The translations under genes were made by a program, and so were the position numbers. The notes below the pieces were generated by a model, which saw only the letters and a list, made by a program, of their open reading frames with translations, ran no database searches and was not told the origin of the DNA. 64,000 bases of DNA from Cycloclasticus pugetii PS-1 (GTDB taxonomy: Bacteria > Pseudomonadota > Gammaproteobacteria > Methylococcales > Cycloclasticaceae), in NCBI RefSeq assembly GCF_000384415.1, contig NZ_ARVU01000001.1:62001-126000 (forward strand), in the 5' to 3' direction. This document shows, one piece after another, positions 57,247 to 64,000 of the stretch (position 1 is its first letter; every line of letters starts with the position of its first letter).

Positions 57247-57884
57247 TGGTAACAACAGAATCGTCAATAACACTTTATCAACGGCCAGATTGCCCCTTTT
57301 GTTGGAAGGTACGGTTAGTTGCTTTTGAAACCAAGCTGACCATTAGAGAAATTGTTGTTCAATTAGATAAAAAACACCCTGATGTCGTGTCTTTAAACCC
57401 AAATGCGACAGTGCCCGTTTTGGTAGACGGTGATTTGGTGATAACTGAGTCAGCACAGATTATTGAATACCTGCTTGACCAGTGTCCAGAAATACAGCTG
57501 ATGCCTAGCTCGCCTAAAGCACGTGCGAAGGTCAGACAGCTACATCACTACAGTGATAGCAAATTAGGAAAAGTTCTATTTCCCTATATCAAGCAAAAAC
57601 GAGATAGCCCAACACACGAAGCCAGTGCCGAGGTTAAGGAATCGACTCGGTTAGCCTGGTTTGATGAGCAGCTCATCTTATCGGAGCAATTGGGTCAGAG
57701 TGAGTTTTTTACTGGGCATTTCTCAGTGGCAGAATGCGCCTTAATACCGCGCTTTTGTTTGGCCATCACACATGGCTTAGCAATCGATGAGTCCTTCCAA
57801 AACTTACATGATTGGTATGCACGTTGTGCCGCCCGGCCCTCTTTTCTTAAAGCACTGCCTGAGCAATTTCCGGGGCTTGCTTAG
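57246..57884 (+). CDS. glutathione S-transferase family protein
   Basis: A 212-residue two-domain GST. The N-terminal thioredoxin-like domain has LYQRPDCPFCWKVRLV, with a CPFC motif where most GSTs use Ser or Tyr, and NPNATVPVLVDGDLVITESAQIIEYL. A helical C-terminal domain follows. The cysteine site suggests reductase or omega/beta-type glutathione chemistry. It is translated in step with the isomerase-like gene before it, so the two probably act on the same glutathione-linked compounds. Confidence 0.88.
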   Translation: MVTTESSITLYQRPDCPFCWKVRLVAFETKLTIREIVVQLDKKHPDVVSLNPNATVPVLVDGDLVITESAQIIEYLLDQCPEIQLMPSSPKARAKVRQLHHYSDSKLGKVLFPYIKQKRDSPTHEASAEVKESTRLAWFDEQLILSEQLGQSEFFTGHFSVAECALIPRFCLAITHGLAIDESFQNLHDWYARCAARPSFLKALPEQFPGLA

Positions 57885-57951
57885 GTGCTCTTGTGCGACT
57901 TACGTTTCGTCGCTGTTAACATAAGTTTAATGGTTTTCTACGAGGGGTTGT

Positions 57952-59094
57952 ATGACAAACCTTAAGGTTATAACGGGTTTAATTTTATTGCTGTTGCTGA
58001 TATCGGCATGGTTTTATTTCAGTGCTGAAGAGCCAGTGCCGGTACGCTTAGTGTCCGTTAGTAAAGGGCCAGTAGATTTAACGGTTTCTAATACTCGGGC
58101 AGGTACCATTAAAGCTTGTAACCGATCACATTTATCATTACCCACCGGTGGGCAAATTGCAGAGTTGTTTGTTAACGAGGGTGACCACGTTAAGAAAGAT
58201 CAAGTGCTTATTCGACTATGGAATAAAGATCATCAAGCTCGTTTTGAAGAGGCGATTGCCAGAGTGGAAGCGGCCAAACTCACGGTAATTGAAAGCTGCC
58301 GTATGGCGAGCCTTAATAAACGTGAACATAAGCGATTAACAGGGTTAGCGGCTAAAAAACTGGTGTCTGTGGAACGTTTGGATGCTGCCGAGACGAAAGA
58401 GACTATCTCAGCGGCAAGTTGCAAGAAGGCCCAGGCTAGTAAGGACAGTGCTATTGCCGGTATGAAATTGCAACAGGCGATGATAGAGAAAACCGAATTA
58501 ATAGCGCCCTTTTCGGGTGTGATTGCTGAAATTAACGGTGAAGTGGGCGAGTACATTACGCCATCTCCATCAGGTGTGGCAACGCCGCCGGCCATTGATT
58601 TAATTGGCGAAGGTTGTTTGTATGTCCAAGCCCCTGTCGATGAAGTGGATGCCTCTTCAATTCAACCGGGTATGCTTGTGCACCTGACATTAGATGCGTT
58701 TCGTGGGGAACGGTTTGAGGGAAAGGTTTCGCGAATTGCACCGTATGTAAAAGAGCTTGAAAAACAAGCGCGTACGGTAGATATAGATGTTAATTTAGTA
58801 GATAAAGAACATTATCAAAAAATGCTTATCGGCTATAGCGCCGATGTAGATGTGGTTATTGAGCAGCAGAAAAACACCCTTAGGTTACCGACAGAAACGA
58901 TTATTGATGGCAATAAAGTATTGGTATATCAGGCATCTAATAAACAGTTGGCCTTAACGGAGTTTACCCCGGGCTTGAGTAACTGGCGTTATACAGAAAT
59001 TAAGGCGGGCTTAACGGATACTGAGCAAGTGCTGATATCGCTTGATGTAGAAGGCGCTGTGGATGGAGCCTTAGTGACCATAGACGATGATTGA
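57952..59094 (+). CDS. periplasmic adaptor (HlyD/MacA-like) of an ABC exporter
   Basis: A 380-residue membrane fusion protein: an N-terminal anchor (about 5-27), lipoyl half-motifs (LSLPTGGQIAELFVNEGDHVKKDQVLIRLW and TELIAPFSGVIAEINGEVGEYI), a helical hairpin between them, then barrel domains. It would link the inner-membrane ABC transporter to an outer-membrane channel. It overlaps the ATPase gene by 8 nt. CNRSHLSL has a lone cysteine, but the N-terminus is not a lipoprotein signal. Confidence 0.9.
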   Translation: MTNLKVITGLILLLLLISAWFYFSAEEPVPVRLVSVSKGPVDLTVSNTRAGTIKACNRSHLSLPTGGQIAELFVNEGDHVKKDQVLIRLWNKDHQARFEEAIARVEAAKLTVIESCRMASLNKREHKRLTGLAAKKLVSVERLDAAETKETISAASCKKAQASKDSAIAGMKLQQAMIEKTELIAPFSGVIAEINGEVGEYITPSPSGVATPPAIDLIGEGCLYVQAPVDEVDASSIQPGMLVHLTLDAFRGERFEGKVSRIAPYVKELEKQARTVDIDVNLVDKEHYQKMLIGYSADVDVVIEQQKNTLRLPTETIIDGNKVLVYQASNKQLALTEFTPGLSNWRYTEIKAGLTDTEQVLISLDVEGAVDGALVTIDDD

Positions 59095-59746
59095 ATTAGA
59101 TCATTTAGAAAAAAAGTTTCAAATCGGTGATCAAGTTGTTCATGCTCTGGACGATGTTTCTTTAAAGATTGAACAAGGCGAGTATATAGCTGTGATGGGG
59201 CCGTCAGGCTCAGGTAAATCAACCTTAATGAATATTTTAGGCCTGCTTGATAGGGCTAATTCGGGTGATTATATGCTCGATGGTATTAATGTATCGACCT
59301 TAGAGGAAGCCGAGCGGACAACGTTAAGAAGTCAAAAAATTGGTTTTGTTTTTCAGTCTTATCATTTAGTACCCCGACTATCGGCACGAGAAAATATTGA
59401 GTTGCCGATGATGTTATCGGGCATCCCAGCGCAGCAACGTAAGCAGGCAGTGGATGATATTCTTGATAAATTGCACCTAATGGATCGAGCGCATCATAGC
59501 CCGAATCAATTATCAGGTGGGCAACGACAACGTGTTGCGATAGGCCGAGCAATAGTGATGAAGCCGAGCATTTTATTAGCAGATGAACCGACGGGTAATT
59601 TGGACTCAACATCTGGAGAGGGTGTGACGCAGTTGCTCGAATCACTAAACGCAGAAGGTATTACTTTAATGGTAGTAACTCATGACGCCACACTGGGTGC
59701 ACGAGCGAAAAGGCAGTTGAATATGTTAGATGGGCGTATAGTTTAG
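59087..59746 (+). CDS. ABC transporter ATP-binding protein (MacB/LolD type)
   Basis: A 219-residue ATPase with Walker A GPSGSGKST, LVPRLSARENIELPM, signature LSGGQRQRVAIGRAI and Walker B ILLADEPTGNLD, the pattern of the LolD/MacB/FtsE family. It drives the two permeases that follow after 2 nt. Confidence 0.95.
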   Translation: MIELDHLEKKFQIGDQVVHALDDVSLKIEQGEYIAVMGPSGSGKSTLMNILGLLDRANSGDYMLDGINVSTLEEAERTTLRSQKIGFVFQSYHLVPRLSARENIELPMMLSGIPAQQRKQAVDDILDKLHLMDRAHHSPNQLSGGQRQRVAIGRAIVMKPSILLADEPTGNLDSTSGEGVTQLLESLNAEGITLMVVTHDATLGARAKRQLNMLDGRIV

Positions 59747-59748
59747 CG

Positions 59749-60972
59749 ATGTTTTGGTCAGACATTGTGGGGTTTATAACGCATGTCTTAAGTCGACACC
59801 GGTTTCGTACGATAACGTTATGGCTTGCCATTGCCATTGGTGTTGTTGCAGTTAACCTGTTAACAGCATTGGGCGAAGGAGCCAAATCATTTGTCCTTAA
59901 AGAGTTTAATGTACTCGGCCGTAATACGTTAATTGTTTTACCTGGGAAAAAAGAAACCACCGGTGGTATGCCGCCTCTGACAGGTGAATCACCAAGACCG
60001 TTGACATTAAAAGATGCTATATCAGTCTCTCGGCTATCAGGTGTAAAAGCAGTGGCGCCCATAGTGGTCGGTAATATTGAAGCCTCGTATGACGGTAAAA
60101 TTCGTGAAGTATTAACGATTGGCACGAGCCGAGATTTTTTCCTTATTCGTCAATTAAAGGTATCTCAAGGTCAAATGCTACCGACTTTAGACCTCGATAA
60201 AGGCGAAGCAGTGTGCGTTATCGGCAATAAATTACGACAAGAGCTATTTCAAAATAAGCCTGCGCTTGGCGAACGGATACGGCTGGCAGACAGTCGATTT
60301 CGAGTAATAGGGGTATTAAACCAAGGCGGTACTAGTTTTGGTTTTGATATGGATGATGTGATTATTATTCCGGTCGCAAATGCACAGTCTGTGTTTAATG
60401 TAGAAGGGCTGTTTCGTTTATTTGCAGAGGTGCGGGTTTATCAACAGCTCGATAATATAAAGCAAGCCATTATAGAGCTGTTAAAAGAGCGACATGAAGG
60501 TGAAGAAGACGTTACGGTGATTTCTCAAGATGCTATGTTGACCTCGGTTCAAGAAATATTGGATATATTAACAATAGCGGTGGCAGGCATTGCCTCTATC
60601 AGCATGTTAGTCGCCGGTATTTTGATTATGAATATGATGATGATAACGGTTTCTCAGCGGGTTAAGGAAATTGGCTTACTCAAAGCATTGGGGGCAACCT
60701 CATCAACAGTACGGGTGTTGTTTTTATCTGAGGCTGGGCTGATAGCAGCAGTGGCCTCTATGTCGGGTTTAGCGTTGAGTCAGCTGATTGTTTTACTGGC
60801 GAATATATATTTTATAGAGGTCCAATTTCACTCACCTTGGTGGGCGCAAGTGGGTTCTATATTATTGGCGATATTACTGGCGCTTATATTTGCATGGTTG
60901 CCAGCCCAGCGAGCATCAATGCTTTCGCCCGTTGAAGCGCTGCAAGGTAAGCAGCAAAAGGAAGTGTCTTGA
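59749..60972 (+). CDS. ABC transporter permease (MacB/FtsX fold), first
   Basis: A 407-residue protein with one N-terminal helix (TITLWLAIAIGVVAVNLLTALGEG), a periplasmic MacB-type domain (about 50-270) and three C-terminal helices preceded by SQRVKEIGLLKALGATSSTV, the coupling region that meets the ATPase. It starts 2 nt after the ATPase gene and overlaps the second permease by 4 nt. Unlike E. coli MacB, the ATPase is a separate gene. Confidence 0.93.
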   Translation: MFWSDIVGFITHVLSRHRFRTITLWLAIAIGVVAVNLLTALGEGAKSFVLKEFNVLGRNTLIVLPGKKETTGGMPPLTGESPRPLTLKDAISVSRLSGVKAVAPIVVGNIEASYDGKIREVLTIGTSRDFFLIRQLKVSQGQMLPTLDLDKGEAVCVIGNKLRQELFQNKPALGERIRLADSRFRVIGVLNQGGTSFGFDMDDVIIIPVANAQSVFNVEGLFRLFAEVRVYQQLDNIKQAIIELLKERHEGEEDVTVISQDAMLTSVQEILDILTIAVAGIASISMLVAGILIMNMMMITVSQRVKEIGLLKALGATSSTVRVLFLSEAGLIAAVASMSGLALSQLIVLLANIYFIEVQFHSPWWAQVGSILLAILLALIFAWLPAQRASMLSPVEALQGKQQKEVS

Positions 60973-62162
60973 ATTGGGTCGATAGTGGACGCTGGATCTT
61001 TAGCTCGGTATTGAGCTATCGGTCGAGAAGTTTATTAACGGCTTTAGGAATGGCCGTTGGCATTGTCTCGGTGACCTTGTTAACGGCTATCGGCGAAGGG
61101 GTTCAACAGTATGTGTTAGACAGTTTTTCACAGTTTGGCGCTCGAATTATTGCCATTAACCCTGGTTTAAAAGAAACGCATGGCGCTGGTGGCCTGCTGT
61201 CTTCAGTGCGACCGTTAACATTGCGAGATGCACAAGCGCTAAAGCAGTTAACGGGTGTTGAAAAGGTGGTGCCTGTGGTTCAAGGCTCGGGCGTTGTAGA
61301 GTTTAATAATCTGCAGCGCAGTGGGGTTATTTTGGGTGTCGGGCCGGATATGAGTGATGCCTGGGACTTTAAAGTGGCTCAAGGGAATTTTTTCTCCGGT
61401 AATTTGGAAGATGCGCGCTCGACAGCGGTATTGGGTTACACCATGAAAAAAGAATTGTTTGGGGATTCAAACCCACTCGGCCAGCATATTCGTGTCGGTG
61501 GTCAGCGGTTTCGGGTCATTGGCACTATTGAAAAAAAAGGCCAGATGCTTGGGGTCGATATGGACGATACGATCTATATTCCAGCGCAAAATGGTTTGCA
61601 GATGTTTAACAGAGAGTCGTTGATGGAAATTGATGTAGTGTTTTCAGCAAATGTAACATTAAAGCGCATTGAAACGCGTATTAAGGATCTTATGATTAAG
61701 CGTCACGGGCGAGAAGATGTCACGCTAACCACACAAAATGATATGTTGGAGTCAATGGGCAAAATACTCTCTATTTTAAAATTATCGGTGGGTGGGCTAG
61801 GCGCTATTTCATTGCTCGTTGGTGCAGTTGGTATTTTGGCGATTATGACAACAACGGTAAGAGAAAGAACAGCCGAAGTGGGGTTGCTCCGAGCGCTTGG
61901 TGCGGATAAAAAAACGATATTAATATTATTCTTGGGTGAGGCTGCCGTGTTAGCGTTAATGGGCGGCCTGTTAGGCTTAGTATTGCTGTTTATGCTAACC
62001 GGCTTGTTACAGCTTTTTTTACCGGGCTTACCGATAACGTTTAATTTACTTTTCTTAGGGCTGGCATTAGTGATGTCAGCAGTAATTGGCCTAATAGCCG
62101 GTGTTGTCCCAGCTGGGCAAGCGGCAAACTTAAACCCGATTAACGCACTTCATGAAGAGTAA
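60969..62162 (+). CDS. ABC transporter permease (MacB/FtsX fold), second
   Basis: A 397-residue protein built like the first permease: N-terminal helix near SLLTALGMAVGIVSVTLLTAIGEG, a periplasmic domain, and three C-terminal helices after RERTAEVGLLRALGADKKTI. The two are clearly paralogous and probably form a heterodimer. The start codon is TTG or GTG within a 4-nt overlap with the first permease. It ends one base before the convergent MFS gene. Confidence 0.93.
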   Translation: MNWVDSGRWIFSSVLSYRSRSLLTALGMAVGIVSVTLLTAIGEGVQQYVLDSFSQFGARIIAINPGLKETHGAGGLLSSVRPLTLRDAQALKQLTGVEKVVPVVQGSGVVEFNNLQRSGVILGVGPDMSDAWDFKVAQGNFFSGNLEDARSTAVLGYTMKKELFGDSNPLGQHIRVGGQRFRVIGTIEKKGQMLGVDMDDTIYIPAQNGLQMFNRESLMEIDVVFSANVTLKRIETRIKDLMIKRHGREDVTLTTQNDMLESMGKILSILKLSVGGLGAISLLVGAVGILAIMTTTVRERTAEVGLLRALGADKKTILILFLGEAAVLALMGGLLGLVLLFMLTGLLQLFLPGLPITFNLLFLGLALVMSAVIGLIAGVVPAGQAANLNPINALHEE

Positions 62163-63338
62163 TTAATGCGCAGGCTGATGTGTCTTTAAGCGCTGAGTGA
62201 AGAGAATAATACTGATCGTTAACAGTATGTAAAAAGGATACAGGTTTTGCCAATGGTGATGATTGCCGATTAAAAACCCGGCCAGTGGAGGGCCAAATAA
62301 TATCCCTGGGCCTTGGCCAGTAATAACAATGCCTATAACACGGCCTGTATCAATCGGCTTATCGGCTAAACGAGGGCTTTGGGCAAAAATAGCAGTGGGT
62401 ATCATGCCTAAGAAAAACCCCAGTAAAGCCAATAGTATTAAACCCAATTGGTCTGGATAGCTTGTATGTAGCAGTAGAGTGATTACGATAGTAAGCGCGA
62501 CGGCGGGGAACGTCAGCATTTTAAACCAAGGGATACCCCGATGAATGAGAAAGCCGCTGACTAAATTTCCAGGGATAATAAAAGCGGGCAAAATAGTCGT
62601 AATAAAAAGTGCGTTGCTCAAGCTAACTTGATAGGTTTCAATGAGGTATGTGGGAAGATAGGTGAGCATGCTAAAGAAGGTGCCAGTGAAACAGGTAAAA
62701 ATGAGCCCCATAATAATAGCCTTATAGACAACGGACCGAGAGAGTTTCTTATGAACGGTGTCAGAGGCGGTACGTGTTGGGTCAACAAGTTTTATTGATA
62801 GTATAAGTAAGGGTAGGGCAAGAAAAAACGCCGCGCCCCACAGCCAACGCCAGTTAAAAAACTCTAAAATCACAGGGGCTAATAAAAAGGTTAGCACACT
62901 TCCCGCGGGCATCCAAAGTGCCCAAACACCCATTGTTAATCCCATATCGGAAGGTTTCGATAAATGTGAAATTAAAGTTGGTGCAGCAACAGACACAAAG
63001 ATAACGGCGATGCCTTCAATGATACGGCTTAATATTAATTCGTTAGCAGAATTGATAATGATGCTAAAGCCGGCGGTAATAATAATCAGGCTTAATGCGA
63101 TTTGTAACACTTTTTTGGGGCCGTACCGATGCGATAAGGCGCCAACAAATATGCCCAGTAGGACACTGGCTAAGGCAGCCGAAGACATAATCCAACCAAT
63201 TTGGATAACACTCAACGGTAACTCTTTTTTTATCTCTAATAAAGCAGGGCTAGCTTTGGTAACAGTAATGGCCGACGCTATACCGGTTAGGAAGCTTAAG
63301 CAAACACCACTCCATTGGGTTTTCGTAACTGTGTTCAT
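62163..63338 (-). CDS. MFS transporter
   Basis: A 391-residue protein with about 12 helices. IGWIMSSAALASVLLGIFVGALSHRYGPKKVLQIAL is the loop 2-3 motif of the major facilitator superfamily, and LTMGVWALWMPAGSVLTFLLAP is a typical helix 5 stretch. The cargo is not evident from sequence. Its start overlaps the AEC stop (ATGA), so the two are co-translated. Confidence 0.88.
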   Translation of the reverse strand: MNTVTKTQWSGVCLSFLTGIASAITVTKASPALLEIKKELPLSVIQIGWIMSSAALASVLLGIFVGALSHRYGPKKVLQIALSLIIITAGFSIIINSANELILSRIIEGIAVIFVSVAAPTLISHLSKPSDMGLTMGVWALWMPAGSVLTFLLAPVILEFFNWRWLWGAAFFLALPLLILSIKLVDPTRTASDTVHKKLSRSVVYKAIIMGLIFTCFTGTFFSMLTYLPTYLIETYQVSLSNALFITTILPAFIIPGNLVSGFLIHRGIPWFKMLTFPAVALTIVITLLLHTSYPDQLGLILLALLGFFLGMIPTAIFAQSPRLADKPIDTGRVIGIVITGQGPGILFGPPLAGFLIGNHHHWQNLYPFYILLTISIILFTQRLKTHQPAH

Positions 63339-64000
63339 ATTAATTGTGTTAAATAATCTGAAAGGCTAGGGGCTATTAAAAGGTAAGCCGCTGTGCCTAA
63401 GGTTAATGCGGTACAAAAAAGTGCAGAATCCAGTTTAAATCGATCAGCTAAAGCAATACCAACGATAACGGGGGGGGCAGCGGCTGTAATGCTGGTGATA
63501 ATTAACACCTCACCGCTTAAGCCAACAGGAACCCCACTACTAAACGCGATGGCTGGGCTAACAATCAGCTTAATGAACATAGCTGGTATTGTCAAAAGAA
63601 CATATTTAAAGCTGCTTATTTTAAAGTTTACGCCCACCATTAAAAGTAACATAGGCACAGTTGCCAGCCCCATCATTTTAAATGCCTGAATAATGCTTTC
63701 GTGCGGGATCCATTGAAAATACCGAAGGGTTAACGCTATAACGATTGCCCAAACGGGCGGCATCAGCAGTAATTCACGACCTAAATGACCACCGGCAATG
63801 CGCGTTCCAAAGTGCGCTGCAACCAGCACGGCAATTATCCAAACAAAAGGGACGGTAGCGAGCAGGTCATAAATTAATGGAATGCTGGCCATTTCAGCAC
63901 CAAATAAGGCCTCAACGGCAGGCAAGGAAATCCCCATGCCATTGCCAAAACTAGCCGCTAAAACTAACGCACCGGCTTGAGGGCGGGAAATATACCCAGC
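63335..64000 (-). CDS. AEC family transporter, N-terminal part outside window
   Basis: The frame stays open to the window end (222 codons including the stop), and ASFGNGMGISLPAVEALFG matches an internal AEC helix, so the start is beyond base 64000. Five or more helices are visible. AEC (auxin efflux carrier-like) proteins in bacteria move small organic acids or amino acids. It is co-translated with the MFS gene through a 4-nt overlap. Confidence 0.85.
   Translation of the reverse strand, partial: AGYISRPQAGALVLAASFGNGMGISLPAVEALFGAEMASIPLIYDLLATVPFVWIIAVLVAAHFGTRIAGGHLGRELLLMPPVWAIVIALTLRYFQWIPHESIIQAFKMMGLATVPMLLLMVGVNFKISSFKYVLLTIPAMFIKLIVSPAIAFSSGVPVGLSGEVLIITSITAAAPPVIVGIALADRFKLDSALFCTALTLGTAAYLLIAPSLSDYLTQLI

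Overview
The window reads as chromosomal DNA of a free-living, probably marine gammaproteobacterium of moderately low GC. Several gene neighbourhoods are classic gammaproteobacterial arrangements: SPOR protein-gltB-gltD-hemE, pilU/pilT next to yggS-proC-yggT, thiG-trmB, asmA-mutY-yggX-tRNA-Phe, cca with folK/folB, and tsaD with rpsU-yqeY-dnaG-rpoD-tRNA-Ile. The mix resembles Thiotrichales such as Cycloclasticus or Methylophaga. That placement is inferred from gene content and base composition; no database was searched.

Layout. Bases 1-7.7 kb: the tail of a SPOR-domain protein, glutamate synthase (gltBD), hemE and a SelW-like protein. 7.7-11.3 kb: an accessory block with a membrane GT-C/TPR protein, a REP-associated tyrosine transposase, an AbrB/MazF-type toxin-antitoxin pair and three copies of a 22-23 bp REP-like sequence. 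11.4-18.8 kb: a type IV pilus region with minor pilins fimT-pilW-pilX-pilV, a divergent PilE-type pilin and the retraction ATPases pilU and pilT. 18.9-26 kb: yggS-proC-yggT, a dynamin-like GTPase, trmB, a ThiS-ThiG fusion and DAHP synthase. 26.1-30.4 kb: an HDOD protein, asmA, mutY, yggX and tRNA-Phe. 30.4-34.8 kb: a gene-poor stretch, an autotransporter and a YceI protein. 34.9-46 kb: hrpA, a DUF2288 protein, a YeeE/YedE pair with a TSUP transporter, cca, a lipoprotein, a pteridine reductase, folK, folB and tsaD. 46-50.6 kb: the macromolecular synthesis operon (rpsU-yqeY-dnaG-rpoD) ending in tRNA-Ile2. 50.8-64 kb: an RND/MMPL exporter, hemN with an FNR-like box, a beta-CASP nuclease, an HCCA-isomerase/GST pair, a MacB-like ABC exporter split over four genes, an MFS transporter and a partial AEC transporter.

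How the genes work together. Most of the window is housekeeping: nitrogen assimilation, haem, folate, thiamine and aromatic amino-acid synthesis, tRNA maturation, DNA priming and the primary sigma factor. Accessory functions concern the cell surface (pili, possible pilin glycosylation, autotransporter, lipoprotein), export (RND, ABC, MFS, AEC) and thiol or sulfur chemistry (YeeE/TSUP, GST, isomerase).

No clearly undescribed multi-gene system stands out. The most interesting local features are: the REP-bracketed transposase plus toxin-antitoxin cassette; the very long cysteine-rich PilV without pilY1 in the cluster; the ThiS-ThiG fusion with an internal Gly-Gly; a perfect terminator hairpin that appears to lie inside the mutY coding region; a duplicated translation start at hemE; and tRNA-Ile2 placed 6 nt after rpoD.
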